Of a stretch of 24,389 nt of DNA, positions 6,830 to 15,332 are shown in pieces. The stretch covers positions 1 through 24,389 of the forward strand of contig JBIICS010000034.1 in the NCBI GenBank assembly GCA_044238735.1, read 5' to 3'. Both the position numbers and the translations under genes were made by a program. Within the stretch, counting starts at the first letter, position 1; the number at the start of each line of letters is the position of its first letter. This stretch comes from JBIICS01 sp044238735 (lineage in GTDB: Bacteria; Bacteroidota; Bacteroidia; UBA4408). The notes under the pieces are model-generated. The model searched no databases. It saw only the letters and a program-made list of their open reading frames with translations, and was not told where the DNA came from.

Positions 6830-9544
6830 ATGGAAACACCTAAGTCGAAAACCTTTATTTTATGGCGATTTTTAAAATGGTCCTTTTTAGTTGGGTTATC
6901 CGTATTTCTTTTACTTTCTTTTTCCATCTGGATTATTACTACTTTTTATGCCGATGAAATAAAACAACAAATTGCTAAACAGGTAAACCAGTATCTGGCG
7001 GTTCCGGTTGATGTTAAGGAAATTGATTTCACCGTATGGAAAACCTTTCCGTTAGCTAGTGTAGATTTTAAAGAAGTAACTATTTACGACGGTTTAAAAA
7101 AAGATAAAACTGCTCATTTTTTAAAAGCAAAGGATCTTTATTTTTCGTTTAATGTATTGGATGTAATTAATAAAGATTATAAACTTCGCTCGTTTAGTTT
7201 GGAGAATGGCGAGATCAATCTGGTTTTTGATGAGCATGGTAATGGAAATTATAAATTCTGGAAAGAAACAAATAATGCAGACAAGAAATTACAGCCTTAC
7301 CATATCAACCTAAAGAAAATAAGTGGTCATAATGTTAAGTTTAACTTTTTGCATAAACAATACAATCAATCCTACAAGATAAATCTGAAGGAAATAAATT
7401 TTGCAGGTCAGTTTTCGGAGAGCAATTATTCACTTAAATCGGACTTAGTTTCTTATGTAAGCTATCTGAATTTAGGAGGAATAAACTACATCCGCAATAA
7501 ACCGGTGTCTTTAAATCTCGATTTGGATGTTGAAAATAATTTAGAGTACACGATCAAATCCGGGGATCTGGTTGTTGCTAAAGTTCCTTTTAAGTTAAGC
7601 GGTATTATAAACAATAAAGAGAAAGAAACTTATTTGGATATAGTAGTATCAGAAAATAAAACCACAATTGAGCATCTGCTTTCAGTGCTTCCCGAGCAAT
7701 ATGCCGATCAGTTATCTAAATACAGAGGCAATGGTAACATAAAATTTAAAACAAAGATTAAAGGAACTGTATCCGATCGTAAAAACCCCGATGTAAGGGC
7801 TGATTTTGATATTAGTGATGCTCAGTTAAATTATAACAATGTTAATTTGAGCGATTTTAAACTCATTGGTTTTTATACAAATGGAAGCGGACATAGAAAC
7901 AATACATCCATTTTAAAATTAACTACTTTTTCAGGAAAATTGCAAAACCAACAAATTAAAGGCGAACTAACTATACAAGATTTTGATTTGCCAACAGCCA
8001 AAGGAAACTTATATGGCAAATTAAATTTGGCAGATTTAGGTATGTTTACCGATGCAGATACTCTTAATAATTTAAATGGCGAGTTGGATTTAAATTTAGA
8101 TTTTTCATGGCCGCTACATGGTGCTCAAAATAAAGAACGCATACTATCTGATTATAAAACAACGGGCTATTTAAAATTTAAAAATGTAAATTTTGGAATT
8201 AAACAACGGCTGGCTGAATTTATGAATCTTAATGCCGATTTGGTTTTTAATAATCAGGATATAAAAATAAATACTCTACAAGGAAAAGTAAATAAAAGCG
8301 ATTTTATTTTAAAGGGATACTTTGAGAATATCATCCCGTATTTCACGGGTTTAGCCCGTAAATTAACTGTGGATGCCGATCTAATTTCCAACAATTTAGA
8401 ATTAGATGAGATACTGGCCTTTCAGGGGACGGGTTCCAGCGACACTTATTTTAACGTGATTTTTCCTGAGGATATCAATTTTAATATCAAATCCAAAATA
8501 GGAAAGTTTAAGTTTAATAAGTTTGTTGGTGAAAATTTAAGTGGTAAACTAACCCTACAAAACCGAAAGATTGCAACACAAGATTTAAGTTTAAATGGAT
8601 TTGACGGTTATATAGTGTTAAGCGGATTAATAGACGGTACAGATACTACCAAGCTAAAAGTAAGCTGCCAGACTAAAACGGAGAAACTGAATGTTACCAA
8701 AATGTTTTATCAGTTAGAGAATTTCGGGCAAGAATATTTAACAGATCAAAACATCAAAGGGATTCTTTCTGCCGAAACTCAATTTCAGGCGGTTTGGTCT
8801 AGTGGTCTGGTTATAGATCAAAAATCAATACTTATGCATACCGATATCACATTGGAGAACGGCGAATTAAATGATTATCAAGCTTTGCAATCGCTTTCTA
8901 AATTTATAGAGGTAAACGAACTTAAACAGGTTAAATTTTCAACACTTAAAAATCAGATAGATATAAAAGACCGTTCGGTAACCATACCGATGATGGAAAT
9001 TAAGTCGAGTGCTCTCAATATTTCCTTGGCCGGAACCCATTCTTTTGATCAGTATTTAGATTATCATTTTAAAGTTGCCTTAAAAGATTTATTGGCCAAC
9101 AAGGCCAGAAAAAAGAAAGAGAATAGCGAGTTTGGCGAATTTGAAGAAGAAGGGAAAAGAGTTAATTTATTTATTCATGTAAAAGGACATATTGATAATT
9201 TAAAATTTTATTATGATAAAAAAGGATTTAAAGAGCAATTGAAAAACGAAATAAGCAATGAGAAAAACACGGTAAAAGCATTGTTAAAAGAAGAGTTTGG
9301 ATTGTTTAAAAAAGACACAAGCATTAAGGCTTTAGATAAATCCGACAAACGCCCTCCATTAGAAGTAGAATGGCAGGAAAGTGGAGCTAAAAATAACGAT
9401 AGTGAAGAAAATAAGGTGCCTCAAAAAAAATCGTTTGAGGGTAATCAAGAAAAAAAGACCGATAAAAAAGAATTGAAAAATAAAACGTTACAAAAAATCC
9501 TAAAGGAAAAGAACGAAACAGAAAATGTTGAGGAAATAAACTAG
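6830..9544 (+). CDS. AsmA-family envelope protein
   Basis: A 904-aa protein with a short cytoplasmic N-terminus, one transmembrane helix (about residues 14-38) and a very large periplasmic part. Residues about 40-130 (YADEIKQQIAKQVNQYLAVPV then FPLASVDFKEVTI) match the AsmA N-terminal pattern. The rest is repetitive beta-structure, with many alternating strands and LxLxGxF-like units, and ends in an AsmA-like C-terminal section (about 650-790). Family members are related to bridge-type lipid transporters (AsmA/TamB/YhdP) that shuttle phospholipids between membranes. The last about 100 residues are low-complexity and rich in Lys and Glu, unlike the folded part. The ATG at 6830 precedes the membrane helix. 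The gene stands alone, and a 72-bp imperfect palindrome begins at its stop codon. Confidence 0.9.
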   Translation: METPKSKTFILWRFLKWSFLVGLSVFLLLSFSIWIITTFYADEIKQQIAKQVNQYLAVPVDVKEIDFTVWKTFPLASVDFKEVTIYDGLKKDKTAHFLKAKDLYFSFNVLDVINKDYKLRSFSLENGEINLVFDEHGNGNYKFWKETNNADKKLQPYHINLKKISGHNVKFNFLHKQYNQSYKINLKEINFAGQFSESNYSLKSDLVSYVSYLNLGGINYIRNKPVSLNLDLDVENNLEYTIKSGDLVVAKVPFKLSGIINNKEKETYLDIVVSENKTTIEHLLSVLPEQYADQLSKYRGNGNIKFKTKIKGTVSDRKNPDVRADFDISDAQLNYNNVNLSDFKLIGFYTNGSGHRNNTSILKLTTFSGKLQNQQIKGELTIQDFDLPTAKGNLYGKLNLADLGMFTDADTLNNLNGELDLNLDFSWPLHGAQNKERILSDYKTTGYLKFKNVNFGIKQRLAEFMNLNADLVFNNQDIKINTLQGKVNKSDFILKGYFENIIPYFTGLARKLTVDADLISNNLELDEILAFQGTGSSDTYFNVIFPEDINFNIKSKIGKFKFNKFVGENLSGKLTLQNRKIATQDLSLNGFDGYIVLSGLIDGTDTTKLKVSCQTKTEKLNVTKMFYQLENFGQEYLTDQNIKGILSAETQFQAVWSSGLVIDQKSILMHTDITLENGELNDYQALQSLSKFIEVNELKQVKFSTLKNQIDIKDRSVTIPMMEIKSSALNISLAGTHSFDQYLDYHFKVALKDLLANKARKKKENSEFGEFEEEGKRVNLFIHVKGHIDNLKFYYDKKGFKEQLKNEISNEKNTVKALLKEEFGLFKKDTSIKALDKSDKRPPLEVEWQESGAKNNDSEENKVPQKKSFEGNQEKKTDKKELKNKTLQKILKEKNETENVEEIN

Positions 9545-9612
9545 TGATTAATTAATTTTAACTACTCTTAGTTGAAATAAGATTTTTAGCTAGGAGTTTA
9601 ATTAATGATTAG
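9541..9612. repeat. Imperfect palindrome starting at the AsmA-gene stop codon
   Basis: The arm 9541-9555 (CTAGTGATTAATTAA) pairs with 9598-9612 (TTAATTAATGATTAG) at 13 of 15 positions. Inside it, ACTCTTAG (9564-9571) pairs with CTAGGAGT (9590-9597), allowing one G-U. The 5' side carries an 8-nt bulge. No T-run follows, so it is not a standard intrinsic terminator, but a 3'-end stability hairpin or weak terminator for the AsmA transcript is plausible. Confidence 0.45.
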
Positions 9613-9988
9613 TTGAACTTCCTTATACTCAAAACAGTTCATTTTTTAAACAATAATATTGGTATTAGTTATCAATCGTTATTTAAATTTATTTTCAAGT
9701 TCTGGTAATTAGCTTAATAATATTTGTAATTTTAAATTGTAAATTAAATAATTATGTAAAAAGTTAGGCACATATAAATATTAGCGTTAGTTTATTCTTG
9801 CTTCGGAAAACTGGTAATTTAAAGAGCAACGAGAATTTAATTAAAACGCTCACGTCAAAGGCGTGGGCTTTAGATTATTCCGTTGTTCAGGTATACCAGT
9901 ACCACCGAGGCAGATAAGCTAAATGTCCCACGCTGATTTTTTTAATTAATACCTGTTCGGGCCGTTGGGGTTTAAAAAACAAATACCC
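9545..9988. other. Long gene-free gap between the AsmA gene and the collagen-like lipoprotein
   Basis: This 444-bp stretch holds the post-stop palindrome at its left end, then about 170 bp of very AT-rich sequence (9613-9780) in which I see nothing definable. The compact structured segment at 9783-9943 follows, then a short GC-richer leader (9951-9970, with TTCGGGCCGTTGGGG) before ATG 9989. Only one-mismatch -7 boxes are visible (for example AATATTTG near 9720 and TATTCTTG near 9793). Confidence 0.6.
9783..9943 (+). ncRNA. Candidate structured RNA or leader ending in a terminator-like hairpin
   Basis: Two stems stand in series. The first joins AGCGTT (9783-9788) to AACGCT (9845-9850), with weaker inner pairing of TTCTT to GAGAA. 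The second joins GCGTGGG (9861-9867) to CCCACGC (9927-9933) and continues inward with TTTAG (9869-9873) against CTAAA (9919-9923). TGATTTTTTT follows directly, so the second stem looks like an intrinsic terminator with a large, structured apical region. A competing pairing exists: CAGGTAT (9888-9894) in the apical region is complementary to ATACCTG (9949-9955) just past the T-run. The lipoprotein ATG lies 45 nt downstream. It may be an attenuator-type leader or a free small RNA. It matches no riboswitch consensus I can recall. Confidence 0.45.
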
Positions 9989-10519
9989 ATGAAAAAAGTC
10001 ACTAAGTATGCGATATTCGCATTGTTTGGATTATCAATTTCAATTTCATCTTGTCAAAAAGACCCAGTTATGGGCCCTAAAGGTGACAAAGGCGATACTG
10101 GAGCAACGGGAGCCACAGGTGCTCAAGGTAATGCTAACGTATTATCGACATCTGTATTTGTTGCTGGTTCGGAATGGATTAGCAATGTGGAAGGTGCTTA
10201 TGTTACAAAGCTTCAAAGTAACATTACCACAGACATCTTATCAAAAGGAATTGTTATGTGCTATGTTAGCGATGGAGGTAGTACTTATTCAGCTTTACCA
10301 ACTACAAAAACTGGAAGTTCTGGAGTGGTGTTAACAATAGGTTTTAATATAGACGTAGGAAAAGTTGTTTTTACATTATCTCATAATACTGGAGTAGCAT
10401 TAACACCATCACAAATAGGCGATGCTACATTTAAGATCGTAACTGTTTCGGGTAATTTTATAAAAGACCATCCGAAAGACTACAAAAAAAGAGCAGCTGA
10501 ATTAATAGACTATCGCTAA
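9989..10519 (+). CDS. Collagen-like lipoprotein
   Basis: A 176-aa exported lipoprotein with a basic N-terminus, a hydrophobic core and a lipobox ISSC with Cys 22. Residues 29-47 are six perfect Gly-X-Y triplets (GPK GDK GDT GAT GAT GAQ, then G), a short collagen-like segment. The remaining about 125 residues form a beta-rich globular domain (FVAGSEWISN, ILSKGIVMCYV, VGKVVFTLSH) with a charged tail ending DHPKDYKKRAAELIDYR. Such proteins are common in Bacteroidota, and the triplet segment is usually thought to trimerise; the function is unknown. The frame opens at TTG 9965, but ATG 9989 begins a normal MKK signal peptide and is used here. A structured leader precedes it and a strong terminator follows. 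Confidence 0.8.
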   Translation: MKKVTKYAIFALFGLSISISSCQKDPVMGPKGDKGDTGATGATGAQGNANVLSTSVFVAGSEWISNVEGAYVTKLQSNITTDILSKGIVMCYVSDGGSTYSALPTTKTGSSGVVLTIGFNIDVGKVVFTLSHNTGVALTPSQIGDATFKIVTVSGNFIKDHPKDYKKRAAELIDYR

Positions 10520-10626
10520 TATCTCAAAAAACTAATCTGTAAAAGTGGATTTATAAACGTTGCCTAACTTTGGATAACCACAATTACTTGAAATATTGGC
10601 TGAAATATTTGTGTTAAATTTAAATT

Positions 10627-10650
10627 ATGGGGGGCTAAGCTCCCCATTTT
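10627..10650 (+). terminator. Intrinsic terminator of the collagen-like lipoprotein gene
   Basis: A near-perfect 9-bp stem joins ATGGGGGGC (10627-10635) to GCTCCCCAT (10639-10647), with one G-U pair, a 3-nt loop, and TTTTATTT after it. It lies about 110 bp past the stop codon at 10519, in the right orientation. This is a strong Rho-independent terminator pattern. Confidence 0.8.
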
Positions 10651-10836
10651 ATTTACTTCAAAATATTAATGCGCTATTTCCATTTTTAATAGATTGGTGC
10701 TAGTAAAAAGTTTTTGTCATTAATTTTTAATAGCAAGCAATCGCAAACCTCTATTATCTTTTAGTTAGCATTTAATAAAACTCAACTATTAAATATCAGC
10801 TCAAATCTATACCCAAAAGTTACACCCGTCGTCATC

Positions 10837-10932
10837 CCGAGCCTGAAAATTAATCTATCGCATACAAAGATTGCCGCTCGGAGGCCTCAATGTAATAATC
10901 ACACGCCACGTCATTCCGGCGTATGCCGGAAT
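10837..10932. repeat. REP-like extragenic palindromes
   Basis: Two elements lie close together. The first runs from CCGAGC (10837-10842) to GCTCGG (10876-10881) and begins with GTCATCCCGAG, a string often seen at the head of bacterial intergenic palindromes. The second is a compact hairpin, ATTCCGGC (10913-10920), loop GTAT, GCCGGAAT (10925-10932), headed by CGTCATTCC. Both begin with the same CGTCAT(C/T)CC motif, as expected for degenerate copies of one repeat family, and both are richer in G+C than their surroundings. No transposase lies nearby. Confidence 0.6.
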
Positions 10933-10988
10933 CTATTACATCTAATATTCTAAAATTTCAAATTTTTCTAATCTTCCAAGTCAAAAAC

Positions 10989-12800
10989 CTAATTCACCTT
11001 ATCTCCCCTCAGCTGCCTGTATGCTCGTCTGGCTTCAACAACATAAAGACTTCCAGAGAAGTCGGTAAGTAATTTTTGGTAGTACTCTTGAGCTTTAACT
11101 TTATTATTTAAATATTTTTCATTTATTCGAGCCATATTGATGAGCGCATCATCGGCGAGTAAATCGTAATTATAAGTATTAAATACTTCGGCATATAATT
11201 TTTCGGCAAGTATATAATCACTCTTTGTTTGTGCAATTTGGGCTTTTTTAAATAAAATATCATCTGCCAGCGCGTGTCCGCTAAATTCCTTGTTAACAGA
11301 ATCCAATGTTAGCAGGCATTCATCGAATTTATTCTGAAAATATAATAATTCACTTCGGGCATACATAAGGAGCGGAGTAGTATTGGAATCGAGGCCGGAG
11401 TTCTCAATAATTAAAAGCGAGAGGTATAAAGCATCATTCGCAATAAATTTGGATGTGCTGGCCTTGAGAACATCCAACTGTGCCTGTGCCCATGAAAATT
11501 CTCCTCTATAAAAAGATAGTTTTGCATTTCTATATTTAGCCTCTTGGCCTAAAGGGTCCTCTTTAAATTGTTTTTCTACTTGTCCGTAAAGCAAAGCGCT
11601 TTCCCATACTTCACCTGTAAAAACCAAAATATCGGCCAATTCCATCTTGCATTCTGCTTTTGCTCTTTCATTAGTAGCTTTAAACTCGAGACATTCATTT
11701 AACAATGCGATTGATTTTTCAGGCTGATGTAAATAAAATGCATAAAGATGAGCAAGATCTTTAAGAAAAAAGAGTGTATTCTGATTCTTACCTAATTCTT
11801 CTATGGTGGTTAGGTATTGTATTTCCAATTGTTGAAGATCAATTGAGGTATACTGCCCTGCCGTTAGTTTTTTTTGCAAGGTTTTTACCAGTTCCATTTT
11901 GGCCTGAGAGTAATAGAAATTATCTTTTCCCTTGGCAATCACATATTCATATGATTTTACAGCCACGTCATAATTTTCATTGTTTAAGGCGATTGGGGCT
12001 AATGCCATGAGTCTGCCGCCTTCCTCTTTATTTCGCTTATCCAGTGTTTTAAGCTGTACAAAAGCGCCGTCAAAGTTTTTTTCTTGCATTAGAAGCCAGG
12101 CATAGAACTCATTGTAAAGAGTATTTTCTGCATTAGTTTGTATTTTTTTTAGTAACTGCGATTTTAAAAGTTGATTTCTTTCTGAACTCGGGTCTTCATC
12201 AATACGGTTTTGAATAATAGATTGCACCTGCTGTAAATAACCTTGACCCAGATCCAATAGCGATAAATATTCTCCAAACATACCGGAATAATCCCCTTTT
12301 TGTTGATATACATCAGCAAGTTCTATTGAAAAGGGATAGGTACCTTTTAAAAGTTTTCTACCTTTAAATAACGTTTCAATACAATAATCATATTCCTGAA
12401 TATTAAAGAAGGCCTGATATAATCCAAAAATTTGTTCTTGTTGTGGCTCTAACAAAGAAATACTTTTTTCGTATTCTTTCTTGCTTTTTGCGAGATCATT
12501 TTGTAGTTCGTATAACTTACCCAGCTGAACACGCAATGCTAAATTATATTCTTGTTGCTTTATTTGTTTTTTAATTAGTTTTTCGGCCTTGTTGTATTCT
12601 TTTAATTGAATGCAAGCTTCTATCCACTCCTCCAAATAAAATTGATTTGGGATTTTTGAATATAATTTTTCGTATTCGGCAGCTGCCTTTTCAAATTCAC
12701 CATTAAGCATAAATTGCCGCGCGAGTTCTTCGTTAGGCAGTTGTGCATAAGCAAGAGAATAAATTAAGATAGATACAAGTATTATAATTTTATTTAGCAT
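10989..12800 (-). CDS. Exported tetratricopeptide-repeat protein
   Basis: A 603-aa protein with a Sec signal peptide (residues 1-19, ending AYAQ). The mature chain is a superhelix of TPR-like helix pairs from about residue 20 to the end; units such as FMLNGEFEKAAAEYEKLY, RVQLGKLYELQNDLAKSKKEYEKSI and KAQIAQTKSDYILAEKLYAEVFNTY are clear. TPR scaffolds bind partner proteins, so an envelope assembly or scaffolding role is the most that can be said. The ATG at 12800 lies 11 bp inside the 3' end of the upstream lipoprotein gene, which points to translational coupling and perhaps physical partnership. The last residues (YRQLRGDKVN) are basic. Confidence 0.85.
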   Translation of the reverse strand: MLNKIIILVSILIYSLAYAQLPNEELARQFMLNGEFEKAAAEYEKLYSKIPNQFYLEEWIEACIQLKEYNKAEKLIKKQIKQQEYNLALRVQLGKLYELQNDLAKSKKEYEKSISLLEPQQEQIFGLYQAFFNIQEYDYCIETLFKGRKLLKGTYPFSIELADVYQQKGDYSGMFGEYLSLLDLGQGYLQQVQSIIQNRIDEDPSSERNQLLKSQLLKKIQTNAENTLYNEFYAWLLMQEKNFDGAFVQLKTLDKRNKEEGGRLMALAPIALNNENYDVAVKSYEYVIAKGKDNFYYSQAKMELVKTLQKKLTAGQYTSIDLQQLEIQYLTTIEELGKNQNTLFFLKDLAHLYAFYLHQPEKSIALLNECLEFKATNERAKAECKMELADILVFTGEVWESALLYGQVEKQFKEDPLGQEAKYRNAKLSFYRGEFSWAQAQLDVLKASTSKFIANDALYLSLLIIENSGLDSNTTPLLMYARSELLYFQNKFDECLLTLDSVNKEFSGHALADDILFKKAQIAQTKSDYILAEKLYAEVFNTYNYDLLADDALINMARINEKYLNNKVKAQEYYQKLLTDFSGSLYVVEARRAYRQLRGDKVN

Positions 12801-13317
12801 TGGCGGGATAAAAGCTTAAAATCTTTTGTTGAAATTGTATGCTATTAGTTTTACTGGTCATTAAAGTCTGTTTATGTTTATTTAGTTCTGTGTTAACTTG
12901 TTTAAGAGCAGAATATTCATGACACAAGCCCTGGAAGACTCTATCAATTTCTTTGTTATCGTTAATTAGTTTTTCGAGCTTTATAAGCTGTAAGGCAATT
13001 TGTTTATTGGTTTCATTTAGTATTTGGAGATTTTTTTTAAAATGATTCATCTTATCATTTTGTTTATTCAAATTGAGAACTAAAAGGGCCTGATCTTTAT
13101 TAAGTGTATCTTTAAAATTTAGGGAGAAATCTATCAGGAATTTTTTATTGTTTATAATCTCTCCATTAATAACAGAGGTGTCTATACTTTTAATTTGATT
13201 TTGAATTGCAACTTGTGTTCTCTTAAGCGCTGACAGGTAATTTAAATTAGTCTGGTTGGGTTTATTACAAGACCAAAGGAACAGCATTACTAATAATATA
13301 CATATCACCTTACACAT
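12790..13317 (-). CDS. Coiled-coil lipoprotein coupled to the TPR gene
   Basis: A 175-aa product I do not recognise. The N-terminus is a lipoprotein signal with lipobox LWSC (Cys 17). The mature part is almost wholly helical, with long heptad-like stretches rich in Leu, Ile, Asn and Lys (about residues 30-50 and 75-160), so probably a rod-like coiled coil anchored in a membrane. The frame opens at GTG 13320, but ATG 13317 is preferred because AGGAG, a rare clear Shine-Dalgarno sequence here, lies just upstream at 13319-13324, although its spacing to the ATG is short. The 3' end overlaps the TPR gene start by 11 bp. The upstream M23 peptidase gene is 153 bp away. Confidence 0.75.
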   Translation of the reverse strand: MCKVICILLVMLFLWSCNKPNQTNLNYLSALKRTQVAIQNQIKSIDTSVINGEIINNKKFLIDFSLNFKDTLNKDQALLVLNLNKQNDKMNHFKKNLQILNETNKQIALQLIKLEKLINDNKEIDRVFQGLCHEYSALKQVNTELNKHKQTLMTSKTNSIQFQQKILSFYPANAK

Positions 13318-13470
13318 CACTCCTAGTAAAAGTAAGCATTTAGATTTGTAGTTAAAAAATAAATAATCTTAAATAAGTGGGGCCAACTTAAACTTTAAAA
13401 GCAAATAGAAATATTGAGACGTTTATTGTAATTTAAAACGGTATATTCAAAACCAATAAAAGAATAATTT

Positions 13471-15198
13471 TTATCTAATAAACCAAGCACTATATTCTGC
13501 TCGATTATTTTTTTCATCCTCTACAACTAACTTAAAATCGTGCCGTCCTTTTTCTAATGTAGGCTCAAATTTATGTGAAATTACATTGCCCCGGTTTCTC
13601 GACATCAACACCCAATTACCATCAATATATGCTTTGTAAGATTTTATACCCGATAAATTATCACCAATCTTAAACATAATTCCCCCCGCCTTACTTAAGT
13701 TTTTGCCGGGTATCAGGTTTAACGATTTTATGCTAGGTGCTGTTTTATCTATGGAAACTTTAAAAGTTCCAAAACAGCGGGTTTTTGACTTAATCCAACC
13801 ATTTTCATAAAACCCACCTTCGCATTTACCCGAAAAACCATCATTACTTACGATTACCGCTTTATCCCGATACTCCTCCGGTAAATATTTACCATTTATG
13901 GCTATATCGTAATAACTATGAACCGGAACCAATCCCGAATGCACATAATGATTTTTATTCCAGCTAAACCCTTTGTTTTCATCTGCCAAACTGGTTTGAT
14001 ATTGAAATTCAATATCGTTATAGATGGTATAAGGCGGCATTTGTATCAGAATTTCATCATTCTTAAATTCATTAAACTGGTCGAATTTAAACACTTTTTG
14101 AAATTGGGGTTTTAAAACAGGATTAGCAGGAAAACTCGGACTAGGTTCATAATTAACTTTAAAAAACAAGGATGAAGTATTTCCATTGATATCACTAACA
14201 TAATAAGATATTAGGTGCTCACCGGCAGATGTGAAGGAGATCTTACCATTATTAGTTGTGCGTTTATATATTCCCAATTTATTTCCGGGTTCAATAAAAC
14301 ATTTCTGTATCCAGGTTTTAGCCTTTTTATAGGCCAGATAATCGCAATGTGAATTAATGTAACGATTTTCATCAAAGCCTACTTTGTCGAGTTTCATAAA
14401 ATATACCTGCTGACCATCCACTCTAATCTCGATAGAATAGACTCCATTAGGATTTGGTGTACCAGTAACCTGATCTATTGCATCCAAGCCCATCCCAAAA
14501 CTTCCTGTTACATTTATGTTGACAGGTGCTTTAAGTCGATAATTACCCTTAAGACCTGTGCATGGCAATTTGGTATAAATGGGTTTTCCATTTACAAAAC
14601 TTCCTTCATCAATTGGATAAACATACGCATTTCGGATAACGGGAGGTACCGCATCCGGGATATCAAAACCAAATAGCAATGGATTAACCGTAACTTCTGT
14701 TTCCTCCTCTCTAATTTCAAAATGCAAGTGAGGTCCCTGGCTGCTGCCCGTGTTACCCGAAAGTGCAATAATCTCTCCTTTTTTAACCGGCAATGTTTTT
14801 TTATCCGGAAATAGCTCGATTTCCCAGGTCTCGTTTAAATATTGAGCCTTTTTAATGTATTTACTTATGGTATCGTTAAAAGATTTTAAGTGAGCGTAAA
14901 CCGAAACATATCCGTTTGGATGGGTAACATACATAACCAAACCATATCCAATGTGCGAAATTTTAATGCGGGAAACATAACCATCGGCCACCGAGTATAT
15001 ATTTAACCCCTCCTGACCATTAGTTCTAATGTCTAAACCATTGTGAAAGTGGTTATTACGAAGCTCTCCGAAATTACTTACAATAGCCAGTTTAATGTCT
15101 ACCGGCGATCTAAAATAATTCTTATCATAGTTTTCCGAGGGCAGAGCCCTGTTTAAAACCAAACTAAGTGCTATCAAAAACAATAATCTCCAAATCAT
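13471..15198 (-). CDS. Secreted M23 (LytM-type) metallopeptidase with C-terminal Ig-like region
   Basis: Probably a zinc endopeptidase cutting peptidoglycan cross-bridges or activating other murein hydrolases in the periplasm. A signal peptide covers about residues 1-20. The LytM domain (about 33-175) keeps the full active site: His 52 and Asp 56 in HFHNGLDI, His 103 in VYAHL, and HLH at 157-159 in GPHLHFEIR. The enzyme is therefore likely active, unlike EnvC-type degenerate relatives. The remaining about 400 residues are beta-rich, with FN3- or Ig-like patterns (for example DNLSGIKSYKAYIDGNW and GRHDFKLVVED), perhaps for binding or positioning. The start is ATG 15198. A -7-like TACTTTTG box sits at 15205-15212 on the minus strand, only 7 bp from the ATG. 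Confidence 0.92.
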   Translation of the reverse strand: MIWRLLFLIALSLVLNRALPSENYDKNYFRSPVDIKLAIVSNFGELRNNHFHNGLDIRTNGQEGLNIYSVADGYVSRIKISHIGYGLVMYVTHPNGYVSVYAHLKSFNDTISKYIKKAQYLNETWEIELFPDKKTLPVKKGEIIALSGNTGSSQGPHLHFEIREEETEVTVNPLLFGFDIPDAVPPVIRNAYVYPIDEGSFVNGKPIYTKLPCTGLKGNYRLKAPVNINVTGSFGMGLDAIDQVTGTPNPNGVYSIEIRVDGQQVYFMKLDKVGFDENRYINSHCDYLAYKKAKTWIQKCFIEPGNKLGIYKRTTNNGKISFTSAGEHLISYYVSDINGNTSSLFFKVNYEPSPSFPANPVLKPQFQKVFKFDQFNEFKNDEILIQMPPYTIYNDIEFQYQTSLADENKGFSWNKNHYVHSGLVPVHSYYDIAINGKYLPEEYRDKAVIVSNDGFSGKCEGGFYENGWIKSKTRCFGTFKVSIDKTAPSIKSLNLIPGKNLSKAGGIMFKIGDNLSGIKSYKAYIDGNWVLMSRNRGNVISHKFEPTLEKGRHDFKLVVEDEKNNRAEYSAWFIR

Positions 15199-15332
15199 AT
15201 TTTACAAAAGTATTTTTCAAAACACTACAATATTTTTTAAAGCCGACAGATTTTAAACAATTGATTATTAAAAATTATATTTCTTACAAATGAAATACGG
15301 CAAAAAATGAGTAAACTTGCATAAGAAACAGA

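Larger units (their letters stand above)
10520..10988. other. Gene-free gap with terminator and palindromic repeats
   Basis: The 469-bp gap between the convergent lipoprotein (+) and TPR (-) genes contains the terminator at 10627-10650 and the REP-like palindromes at 10837-10932. The remaining pieces (10520-10620, 10651-10830 and 10933-10988) are AT-rich and show no ORF, promoter box pair or RNA-like fold that I can support. No separate terminator for the minus-strand TPR gene stands out near 10988. Confidence 0.6.

Noticed and set aside
9912..9936. Possible SAM-II riboswitch similarity (GATAAGCTAAATG)
   Set aside because: The order of conserved elements and the pseudoknot are missing, and the downstream gene has no link to methionine metabolism.
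10084..10135. Gly-X-Y coding repeat considered as a CRISPR-like or DNA tandem repeat
   Set aside because: The periodicity is 9 nt and comes from collagen-like codons. There are no spacers and no cas genes.
10008..10334. 108-codon frame overlapping the collagen-like lipoprotein
   Set aside because: Same strand, other frame, no coherent protein features. The lipoprotein frame has a signal peptide, lipobox and Gly-X-Y repeats.
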